A DNA stretch of 64,000 nucleotides. Source: Liolophura sinensis. Lineage: Eukaryota; Mollusca; Polyplacophora; Chitonida; Chitonidae. The position numbers were made by a program, and so were the translations under genes. This document shows positions 55,301 through 64,000 of this stretch, piece after piece. The notes below the pieces were generated by a model. It was not told the DNA's origin and did not search any database. It saw nothing but the letters and a program-made list of their open reading frames with translations. The stretch's first letter is position 1, and each line of letters starts with the position of its first letter. The stretch covers positions 26,946,547 to 27,010,546 of the forward strand of contig NC_088307.1 in the NCBI RefSeq assembly GCF_032854445.1, in the 5' to 3' direction.

Positions 55301-55854
55301 TCAGTCTGCATATATCAACTGCAGGATTTCATGAGGCAGAGAGCTATAGTCCATTTCTGCCATGTCAACAGAAACAGATCCTTTAGCACTCAGCTCGAGA
55401 CGAACCGCAGGAACGACTGGTTTCTTTAAGTTAACATTGCTTACGGTGCATACTAATTTTCCCTGTCCACGGTCTAAAACTTTCAATACTCGCTTGGGCC
55501 AGTCCAGATTGAAACCGAGAACGTGCGGCCATTTCACCTTTCTCCATGCCTGATAGTCGATCGAAACCTCGTCGTAGTCACAGACGGAGTAGGCGGAGAA
55601 CTGATGACCACGATACTGGGCTCCAATGTACCAAGATGTGTCGCCTGGTGAATCCCAGGAAAGTCCCGTCTCTAACAATCCCGCTTTACAGACGCTATGA
55701 TTAAGGTTGGTTTCTGATTGCGACACGGTGATATTAGCTTCCCAGTAATGACTTCCTTGACGCAAGTATGTCCCCATCCTGACTTCGAAAGAATTGTATT
55801 CGCTTTGGTTTCTGGCTTCTTCGTTCTTGTTTTGAGAATGCAACTTTGACATAG
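55301..55854 (-). CDS. Last exon encoding a B30.2/SPRY-like domain
   Basis: The minus strand is open for about 184 codons from 55,854 to a TGA at 55,301. The frame starts right after TGTCTTTTTGCAG, a strong polypyrimidine-AG acceptor (55,855-55,867), giving a phase-1 intron; earlier exons are not identified. The product has about 20 polar residues, then the SPRY pattern: YLRQGSHYWEANITVSQSE, CKAGLLETGLSWDSPGD-TSWYIG, VKWPHVLGFNLDWPKRVLKV and KKPVVPAVRLE. B30.2/SPRY domains are protein-interaction modules, common at the C terminus of TRIM-type E3 ligases and other immune-related proteins. No RING, B-box or coiled coil is visible nearby. No stop interrupts it, so it may be functional. The parent gene cannot be named. 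Confidence 0.65.
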
Positions 55855-55954
55855 CTGCAAAAAGACAGATGTGTATATAAACATATGAACCTTTAAAGAG
55901 AAATTGCTTCCGGGATTGTGGATATGTTCTGTCCAAAACAAAAACACTCACGCG

Positions 55955-57065
55955 GTAAGCTCATCCTCGTACATTTTACAAAAAAATCACTCTGAAAAAT
56001 AATCTATTAATTTTAACAGAAATCCTTTGTCTGAGTAATGCTAGAATGCATTCTGTTGTTATAACACAAAATTGTGTCTTATTCATCATAACATCAAGAT
56101 ATGTTAATGTAGTACAATATGTGTTACAAAATTTAACAGAATAATTTGCTGCAATAAAACAATACATCCGCTCATCACAGATAACAGACTTTGTGATCAA
56201 TTTAACACATTATTTTTTGACAGCAGTGGTTAAGCTCTTTGTGTTTTGTTAGGTTATCATTTCGTCATATTGAATAATTAAACTTTGTAAGATAAGTATT
56301 GCTATGTTCTTCTGTGTGTCAAAGACTTCGGGGACAAAGACTACCGAGTGCAAAAGACTTCTGTGTGCCAAACACCCCTGAGTACCAAACACTTCTAAAC
56401 ACGTGTTTAAACAAATATTAGCGAATTTTATAGATTAGGTAAGAAATCATGCTCTTAACAGGGCATCTGCCACTCCCCTGCCATCGCTTTACCTGACTGC
56501 CACCACCAGCAAAAATTGATTCAGAAATGTTCAGGTCAGTGGGTGAAGGTGATGAGGCAGGAAGTGGTGTCAGGAAACACAAAAGTTCTGTCCCAACTGT
56601 TGGGTCTAATAACACTCTATGAAGTCACATGCATTTTCTTTATGTAAAGTATGCACAACGTCACCTTAACCAACCGGTCGAACAATTTTATTGCTAAATG
56701 CTTGTTAAATAGTTCTGCGCGAGTACAGCTGTGAAGTAAGTGACGCACCCGTATTCATGTATTCTACCACCTCCTTGTCAGTCTTGACTTTGGTATGGCC
56801 GGCTTGATCTTTGTCAAGTTTTGTTAGTAGATCCTTCCTCAAAATAAATTTTGCATAGATGTCATCCGATATGGCTTGTACTTGAGCCACCATCCTGGAA
56901 GTGAAAGAGTAGCACATTGTAACAACTCGTATCTGTGTTGTCAAAGATAATCCGTGTTTGAAAACAGTTCATAGAAGTCAAGGGATATACTCTTTTGGAG
57001 ACAGTGGTTGGTTTTCGAGGACGCTTTCTTGATGAGGACACCGTGAGATTATATGGCTTTCTAAA
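55955..57065. repeat. No gene; family F copy 2 at 56,490-56,710
   Basis: 56,490-56,710 matches 44,435-44,665 (ACTGCCACCACCAG, GAGGCAGGAAGTGGTGTCAG, TCTAATAACACTCTAT, GTATGCACAACGTCACC, CAATTTTATT). 56,320-56,405 has a loose CAAAGACTTC / CAAACACTTC repetition. The minus frames 56,418-56,615, 56,705-56,944 and 55,976-56,200 have no recognisable domain. Any upstream exon of the SPRY gene would lie here or further right but was not found. Confidence 0.45.
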
Positions 57066-57335
57066 CCATTGAAATACATGATATTGAGTGTGACGTGACA
57101 TGATATTGAGTGTCACAAGCGACATGATATTGAATGTAACATAATATTGAGTGTGACATGTGCCTTGATATTGAGTGTGACATGGGGCTTGATATTAAAT
57201 GTGACATGATCTTGAGTGTGACGAGTGACGTGATATTGAGTGTGACATGGGGCATGATATTGAGTTTGACATGATATTGAGTGACATATGACATGATATT
57301 GAGTGTGACAGGTGACATGATAATGAGTGTGATAT
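57066..57335. repeat. Irregular tandem repeat of a GACATGATATTGAGTGT motif
   Basis: About 13-14 occurrences of (G)TGACATGATATTGAGTGT, with unit lengths varying from about 16 to 24 bp through added GACATG or GGGC pieces. The overlapping minus frames rich in Met-Ser-His are artefacts. Confidence 0.9.
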
Positions 57336-57404
57336 TAATAATATAAAAGTAAGAAAAATTACTATAGTATGTGTGGATAAAACATACTGCCTATTACAAT
57401 GGTT

Positions 57405-57600
57405 TATTGGATTTTTTGAATTGTGTTTCAAGCCGTACTCAAGAATATTTCACTTTTACGATGGCAGCCAGCATTATGGCGGGAAGAAACCGGGCATAGC
57501 CAGGGGAAAACCCACGACCATTAGCAGGCTGCTGACAGACTTTACCACGTACGGAAGTCTAGTTCTGAACCCGGAAGTCTAGCATAACTATAGCAAGGAA
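57405..57600 (-). repeat. SINE-B fragment
   Basis: AGCCGTACTCAAGAATATTT, CACTTTTACGATGGCAGCC, AGCATTATGGCGGGAAGAAA and GCAGGCTGCTGACAGACTTT match SINE-B in reverse orientation. The tRNA-like head is not recognisable. Confidence 0.8.
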
Positions 57601-57940
57601 AGCAGTTAACTCACTATAGCTCATCGGATAGCTGGTCAGACCATGTAACATATTATCTCGAATTTTCTATACTCAAAAACACGGTCTTGGCTTCCTGAAC
57701 TCATTCGGCCGCTGCAATGTACTTGGTTAGTAATACTCCTTTTGTCACGATGCCGTCCCGATATGAGTCAAACCACTTTAATTCCGAGGCAAATGCTTAA
57801 GAGTACAAAATTTCTTTAATATGAATAGCATCGTTTCATTCCTTTCTCTACGTTGAGGTTTCTGCAATTGTGGCAATGTTTTATGACGAAAACTGTTCAT
57901 CGTCTTACGTGTTTGTACATGTACGCGCCCCAGCCCATCA

Positions 57941-58105
57941 TTTATTCATTTAATTGATTTATTGTTTAAGCCATATCGGAGAATATTTCACTTCCACGAC
58001 CACCATTATGATGGGTTGAAAGCGGATTGGAACTCATAGTGGTCGCATTCGTGAGAAGCTCCGGAGAAATTATGCTGCGCTAGCACAAAAACCACTCGGC
58101 CACAA
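57941..58105 (-). repeat. SINE-B copy, internally deleted, head retained
   Basis: The 3' module (GAGAATATTTCACTTCCACG on plus) is joined to a tRNA-like head. On the minus strand TGGCCGAGTGGTTTTTGTGC resembles an A box and GAGTTCCAATCC a B box. The middle body is missing. Confidence 0.7.
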
Positions 58106-58624
58106 TAATAAATGCAGCATTCCTATTTAAAAATGGGTATGCATTTTCTTTCAAAGCATAAATATTTTTGTGAAAGCCGAGGCTCTTGTTTTTTTTTGTT
58201 CCACTTAAATTTTCGACTTGTAAAAATTAAGGTTATTAGGCATCCAGTTTGGCACTGACCCTGCGGCGATAAATAATCACCTTCAAAAGACTGGAAGGTG
58301 ATAGATTATCACTGCAATGTCATTTGCAAAATGTACAACTTTTCTAGTAGACCGGTCCTATTTCCTATTTAGCTTTCGAGTTTTGGAACATTCTTACACA
58401 ACAATGTGAGAAATGCTGCACATTTTCAAGGAAGCAAAAGTCACTTCAAGCTATGAGATACTCATGGATTTGCCGAAGTACTTACTCCTTTTTCACCTGA
58501 TCCGAGCCCTGTTAACAACAAAATTACTGCATTTAGGCAACAGATCAATGGCTTTATCAGTACCGATGTAGTTTTTTTATTCGTCACTTCCATATTAATA
58601 CATGTAGGAGGGTATCGCATATTG
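58106..58624. other. No gene; small inverted repeat
   Basis: At 58,268-58,310 GATAAATAATCACCTTCAA and CTGGAAGGTGATAGATTATC form an imperfect hairpin. Nothing else recognised. Confidence 0.45.
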
Positions 58625-58745
58625 GCCACCAAACGTGCCAAGACTATTTCACTTATACGACGGTGACCAATATTATAGTGGAAGGAAACTGGACAGCGCC
58701 CACGGAAAATCCTCGACCACCGCGCAGGATGTATCAGACATATCC
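58625..58745 (-). repeat. SINE-B fragment
   Basis: CAAGACTATTTCACTTATAC - GACGGTGACC, ATTATAGTGGAAGGAAACTG and CGACCACCGCGCAGG match the SINE-B body; both ends are missing. Confidence 0.7.
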
Positions 58746-58799
58746 AACCATAAATTAATTTCTTTTGCTCTTCAGCATTTGGTTATTAACTTCAAAGCC

Positions 58800-59135
58800 A
58801 TTGGTCCGCTTCGGGAACGGTAGATCCAGGATAAATCCTGGGGTCGAGTCACACCTAATATTCTAAAAGAGGAAGTTGTAACTTCCTCGCTTGGCGTTCA
58901 GCATGAAGGGGATAGTGCAACGACTGGTTGACCCGTATCGGTATAATGGCTCGGGCGGGGTGCCTTACTTGCCTTCGGAAAGTCGTCTCAGTGAAGCAGC
59001 ACTAGATAAAGGAGATGTAGAAATCCGTCCTGCAACAAGGAGGCACATTACATACACCCTAAGGATTCCTTCGTCGTCAAATGAATGAAAAATTATTGAG
59101 TACGACGATAAACCCCAAGCACTCACTCACTCACT
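58800..59135 (+). mobile_element. SINE-A copy (A box missing)
   Basis: Starts GGTCCGCTTCGGGAACGGTA, continues with GATCCAGGATAAATCC, GGAAGTTGTAACTTCCTCGC, CTTGGCGTTCAGCATGAAGG and GGAGGCACATTACA. It ends AAAATTATTGAGTACGACG and GCACTCACTCACTCACTC. It begins at nearly the same internal point as the 52,088 copy. No clear target-site duplication. Confidence 0.85.
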
Positions 59136-59625
59136 CCAAGTATTTGCGACTAAATGTATCCCGTGTCCATTCGGCAGACAGGGAGGGCGGAACCACACTC
59201 GGTCTAAGATATAGCATAAAGCTGGGATAAGTTTTGCCAAGCAAAATTAAGTTGTCTCAAATGTATTAACACATAATTTTGTGTAACTCTGTTGGGCACA
59301 TGATTTATGTATCGAATTACTCTCAGGTTATTGTTTAGTACCAAACATGTGACAGCATTTGAGTTATTGTACACCTGTGTCATCTACTAAATTGCTAAAG
59401 CCATCACTGCATACACCTAACTTTGCTTTAGCCGTGGCCCCAGGAGGCCTTTAAGTTACTACGTACCAAACATTTGCATGAATAATTCTCAAAACCTTGT
59501 TAAATGTAAAGCAATAAGTCTCAAAACTTTAACTAACACACTATAATCGTTACTTTCCATGTTGTCATATTTCTTATCACGTGTTATACTCCCAGAATAT
59601 TTCACTGAAACCACAGATTTTCAGG
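59136..59625. repeat. No gene; weak family A trace (59,400-59,500)
   Basis: TTGCTTTAGCCGTGGCCCCA - GGAGG and CATTTGCATGAATAATTCTC resemble the 5' part of family A at low identity. Otherwise nothing recognised. Confidence 0.4.
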
Positions 59626-59629
59626 GAGA

Positions 59630-61405
59630 GAAAGACTAGTTATTGTGTCAAATTGGTGGAAGACAAGTGATTGTGTCAAATTGGAGTAAGACTGGTGATT
59701 GTATCAGATTGCAGTATGACAAGTGCTTGTGTCAAATTGGAGTAAGACTAGTGATTGTATGAAATTGGAAAATCACAAGTGATTCTGTCAAATTGGAGTA
59801 AGACAAGTAATTATGTAAAATTGGAGAAAGACAAGTGATGGTGTCAAACTGGAGTAAGACTAGTGATTGTGTCAAATTGTAGTAAGACTAGTGATTGTGT
59901 AAAATGGGAGGATGACAAGTGATTGTGTCAAATTGGAGTCAGACTAGTGATTGTGTGAAATTGGAGGAAGACAATTGATGGTGTCAAATTGGAGTAAGAC
60001 TAGTGATTGTGTCAAATTGAAGCAAGACGGGCGATTGTGTGAAATTGGAAAAAGACAAGTGATTGTGTCAAATTGGAGGAAGACAAGTGATGGTGTCAAA
60101 TTGGAGAAAGACAAGTGATGGTGTCAAATTGGAGTAAGACTGGTGATTGTATCAGATTGCAGTATGACAAGTGATTGTGTCAAATTGGAGTAAGACTGGT
60201 GATTGTATGAAATTGGAAAATCACAAGTGATTCTGTCAAATTGGAGTAAGACAAGTAATTGTGTAAAATTGGAGAAAAACAAGTGATGGTGTCAAACTGG
60301 AGTAAGACTAGTGATTGTGTCAAATTGGAGTAAGACTAGTGATTGTGTAAAATGGGAGGATGACAAGTGATTGTGTCAAAGTGGAGTCAGACTAGTGATT
60401 GTGTGAAATTGGAGGAAGACAATTGATGGTGTCAGATTGGAGTATGACTAGTGATTGTGTCAATTGGAGGATGACTAGTCATTGTGTGAAATGGTAAGAT
60501 GACAAGTGATTGTGTGAAATGGGAGGATGACAAGTGATTGTGTCAAATTGGAGTATGACTAGTGATTGTGTGAAATTGGACGAACACGATTGATTGTCAG
60601 TTGGAGAAAGACTAGGGATTGTGTCAATTTGGAGAAAGACAAGTGATTGTGTCAGATTGGAGTAAGACTGGTGATTGTGTCAGATTGGAGAAAAACAAGT
60701 AATTGTGTCAGATTGGAGTAAGACTGGTGATTGTGTGAAATTGGAGAAAGACAAGTGATTGTGTGAAATTGGAGTAAGACTGGTGATTGTGTGAAATTGG
60801 AGAAAGACAAGTGATTGTGTTAACTTGGAGGAATACAAGTGATTGTGTTAAATTGGAGTAGGACTGGTGATTGTGTGAAATTGGAGGAAGGCAAGCGATA
60901 TTGTTAAATTGGAGGATGACAAGTGATTGTGTCAAATTGGAGTAAGACTGGTAATTGTGTGAAATTGGAGGAAAAAAGTGATTGTGTCAAACTGGAGTAA
61001 TACTGGTGATTGTGTGAAATTGGAAAAAGACAATTGATTGTGTTAAATTGGAGTAAGACAAGTGATTGTGTCAGATTGGAGTATGACTAGTGATTGTGTC
61101 AGATTGGACGAAGACAAGTGATTGTGTTAAATTGGAGGAAGACAAGTGATTGTGTAAAATTGGAGAAAGACAAGTGATTGTGTGAAATTGGAGGAAGACA
61201 AGTGATTGTGTGAACTTGGAGGAAGACAAGTGATTGTGTTAAATTGGAGGAAGACAAGTCATGGTGTCAAATTGGAGGAAGACAAGTGATTGTTTTAAAT
61301 TGGAGGAAGAGTGGTGATTGTGTTAAATTGGAGTAAGACTGGTGATTGTGTGAAATTGGAGAAAGACAAGTGATTGTGTGAAATTGGAGGAAGACAAGTG
61401 ATTGC
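59630..61405. repeat. 28-bp minisatellite, about 63 copies, with higher-order repeat
   Basis: The unit is GATTGTGTCAAATTGGAGTA - AGACAAGT. Variants are at AGACTAGT / AGACTGGT / AGACAAGT, GGAGAAAG / GGAGGAAG and GTGAAATT / GTCAGATT. The segment 59,686-60,000 recurs almost exactly at 60,134-60,448, an offset of 448 bp = 16 units, so part of the array arose by block duplication. The right end is capped by the tail of LINE copy 3. Confidence 0.95.
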
Positions 61406-61410
61406 CAAAG

Positions 61411-64000
61411 AATGAATGATTATGGCTTAACGCCACATCGGCAATATATCAACCATATCATGGCGAGAACAAGGTGAAAACACGAGGCGGTTTAAGTTTT
61501 CGGTATGTTAATGAGAACATCAAAAAGTGAAGAAAAATGTTCGGACTTGTTTAAAATTAGATAAAAATAAAACAGTTAAACCTCGAAAACCAGCATATTT
61601 TAAAAATAGTATATCCCGAAGTCTATATGTATATAACTATTAATCTGTAAATATTTTAACAATTAAAATTTATTTTTTGATAATATAAGTCAAAGGCACT
61701 CAAATATTTTATGAAAACATCGCCAGCAATGCTGTCAAATCTAGTATGAAATTGTGTGTTAGATGAGAATGCCCAAGACCACACCTTGTTAAAACTACTT
61801 GGTCTCTACGAGACTTTTCGTAAATATAATTATCGTAGCCAGTGACAGGATGACTAGCCTGCAGTTTATTATGGAAAGTCCCATTGAGCAGGTCCCATTC
61901 ACACTGCTAAAGGCGACGAATATATTTAAGAACATTAGACTTTACGTCAGTACACGAGATTTTAACCCGAGATACAGGTTTATATAGGGCAGTTTTCTCT
62001 TCCGTGTCTACGACTGTGTTTCCATGTATACCAATATGACCTGGTATCCAACAGAACATAATATCTTTACCTCTTTTAATTAGTTTTCTATGTTTGGCTA
62101 CTATATCGAGAATTAATGGATTTTAAAATTTGTTATTCTCAATTGCCAAAAGGCAAGACGGTAAAAAGGGCTCATTTGCCTCCACGTATACATTTTCTAC
62201 TGGTAAAGTTCCAAAAGCACCAAGGCTGAGCCTCAAACCTTGGTGATAGAACGGTTCCAACATTTTAATAAATGATTTCCTTGCGGAACGGTACATGACG
62301 GATCCATAGTCCAGTTTAGACATCTCCAGAAAACGATACAGACTTAATTACAAACATCGGTCAACACCCCAATTGGTGACACGACCTTGATTATATCGAT
62401 AGCCTTTGTACATTTAGCTTTAAGCATTTTAATGCGAGAAATACACGATAAATTGCGATCAAATATAACTCCTAAAAATTTATTTTCTTCATCGATTTTA
62501 ACTGGTTCCCCACAAAATTTAAGATCTGGATCTAAATGAAATTTCCCTTTATTACAAAAATGCATACCGACGGTTTTAGTCGTAGAAAATCTAAAACCAT
62601 TGGCAACTGCCCATTTCTCGATCTTATTGAAACAAAGCTGCAGTTGCCGCTCGATGTTATTCATATTTTTAGCGCGGTAGCGTATTAGGAAATCATAAGG
62701 AAACACCACCCGTACCTTAAAGTGACGATCAGATAAAAATTCGGCTATGATTATTGGTAATCGACCTTTAAGGCCCATATCAGCGAGGCCTTTCAAAATA
62801 CCATATTTCCATGTGGTGTCGTAGGCTTTCCTAGGTGAAAAAATATCGACACCACATGTTCAATACTGATGAAGCCATCTGGAAGAAAGGTTTCAAATTA
62901 GACAAGGTGATCTAAAGTAGATCTACCTTGACGAAAACCGCAGAGTATATTAGAAAGTAACTCGTTGGTTTCAAGAAACCAAACAAGTCTATCATTTATC
63001 AACCTTTCCATAGTCCTACAGACACAGCTGGTAAGAGCTATGGAACGGTAATTAGACGGATCAGTGTGATCCTTACCCGGTTTAGGGACCGGAATATTAC
63101 ACGCCTCCCTCCAAAAGGGTGGGAAATTCCCAGTTATCCAAATATCATTAAGCAAGTCCAAGAGAGTCTCAAGTGTCTCGGGATATAAATGGTTCAGAAA
63201 CGTATATGTTATCAGGACCACATGCAGTATCGTGTTCATTTTTTTGAATGCAAATTTAAGTTCATCGACGTTAAAAGGACGATTATCATCTTCTAAATAT
63301 TTACAAAAAAGGGCAATTTAATTTTCTCCTTCTGGTTTTTAATATGTTGGAATTCTGAAGCATAATTCTCAGAAGAAGATTTCTTGGAAATTGTCTTAGC
63401 TAATTTATTTGCTATATCATCTGGAGAAGTTAATGTATTATCTCCATCTTTCAAATGCTGGACTTTTGCTTTATTTTTTTTTTTTGCCCTTTAATTTCTG
63501 AACCATGTTCCAGACCTTGTGCATAGGTGTTTTTGAAGTAATGCTTGACAGAAAGTCCCACCAACAAGATCGTCTCTGGAAATTCAGTAATCGACGAGCT
63601 TTAGCTCTAAAACTACGAGCCTGGAGTAAATTATTATCAGAAGGAGAATGATTAAATCTGCGCTCAGCCTATTTACGATCCTTTATGGCTTTACGACAGT
63701 CATTGTCGTACCAGGGTTTATTTTTGGATTTTGGATTTGTCGAGGTCTTAGGTATAGTTCTATCGGCAACTCGTAATTCAAGCTCATTAAATTTTAACAT
63801 TAGATCATCTGCTGCATTGAGAGTCTCTGGAGTGATATCAGCCTCACAGAACATCTCAAATGCGATCCAATCTGCTTTGTCGAATTTCCACCTAGCTACA
63901 GGTACTATAGAATTAGAAGTGATATGTTCTAGGATTATAAGAAAATGGTCACTACCACAAAGATCGTCATGCACCTTCCAAGAAAAATCAAGAAGGAGTG
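61411..64000 (-). mobile_element. I-superfamily LINE, copy 3 (runs off the window)
   Basis: Minus-strand relative of copies 1 and 2. The (ATTC)n tail and GATGTGGCGTTAAGCCATAA end are at 61,411-61,440; the 5' portion lies beyond 64,000. It inserted at the right edge of the 28-bp array (flank CAAGTGATTGCCAAAG). The target-site duplication cannot be checked, because the other end is outside. It is more diverged than copies 1 and 2 and has several deletions. Confidence 0.9.
61740..64000 (-). pseudogene. LINE copy 3 ORF2 (partial), broken
   Basis: Endonuclease end and linker: 63,974-63,669 with CGSDHFLIILEHITS and NPKSKNKPWYDNDCRKAI. RT start: 63,239-62,898 with WITGNFPPFWREACNIPVPK, DPSNYRSIALTSC and ILCGFRQGRSTLDHLV. 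Motif A is degenerate (IFFHLGKAYDTTW by translation across 62,815-62,860, His for the expected Asp). The RT palm (62,796-62,344) is deleted from GVPQGS through YVDD, passing straight from VRVVFPY to DFLIRYRAKNMNN. A C-terminal stretch (62,323-62,123) ends in ANEPFLPSCLLAIENNKF, because the segment encoding most of RNase H is absent. Not functional. Confidence 0.88.

Noticed and set aside
57061-57431. Met-Ser-His-rich minus-strand frames
   Set aside because: They are translations of the GACATGATATTGAGTGT tandem repeat.
59630-61405. A CRISPR-like array
   Set aside because: There are no unique spacers; units abut directly with gradual variants and a 448-bp higher-order repeat, which is minisatellite structure in eukaryotic DNA.

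Overview
The window reads as nuclear DNA of a metazoan, most likely a mollusc. The reasons are the low gene density, spliced-looking exons (a GPCR first exon ending at a GTGAGT donor, a B30.2/SPRY last exon after a polypyrimidine-AG acceptor), tRNA-derived SINEs of a type I associate with molluscs, and I-type LINEs. The species assignment is inference from memory; no search was possible. No bacterial operon, rRNA gene, CRISPR array or intact tRNA gene is visible.

Layout. 1-18 kb holds no supported protein gene. It is a patchwork of old dispersed repeats (called here families A, B and D), one full-length tRNA-derived SINE (4.4 kb), and several minisatellites (19-bp unit at 5.3 kb, 44-bp at 12.4 kb, 55-bp at 15.5 kb, an AT microsatellite at 13.0 kb). 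A probable first coding exon of a rhodopsin-type GPCR lies on the minus strand at 18.2-18.4 kb. 18.9-24.8 kb is again repeat-rich and ends in a 48-bp minisatellite. 25.2-39.2 kb is dominated by two full-length but dead I-superfamily LINEs in tail-to-tail inverted orientation (25,196-30,879 on plus, 33,517-39,238 on minus), each with a recognisable target-site duplication. A third copy (61.4-64.0 kb, minus) runs off the right edge. 39.8-41.0 kb carries a decayed gene of an uncharacterised multi-copy family. 41.19-43.39 kb is a deletion derivative of a Ty3/Gypsy element in which integrase sequence precedes RT/RNase H (Gmr1-like order). 46.45-47.03 kb is a long-inverted-repeat element. 48.67-54.38 kb is a second, conventional-order Ty3/Gypsy element on the minus strand, with one SINE inserted in gag and another between gag and protease. 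55.3-55.9 kb is a B30.2/SPRY terminal exon (minus). 57-61.4 kb holds SINEs and a 1.8-kb, 28-bp minisatellite.

How the parts relate. The window is a record of nested retroposition. The LINE, both SINE families and two tiny (57 and 60 bp) insertions share a related 3' module ending in short tandem repeats, which suggests that LINE-type reverse transcriptases recognise one tail class. Two of the minisatellites (24.2 kb and 15.5 kb) are amplified internal pieces of dispersed repeat families A and B. The two big LINE copies are most similar in the RT region and least similar in the endonuclease and gag, as expected from gene conversion or subfamily recombination. Only the GPCR and SPRY exons look like host coding sequence.
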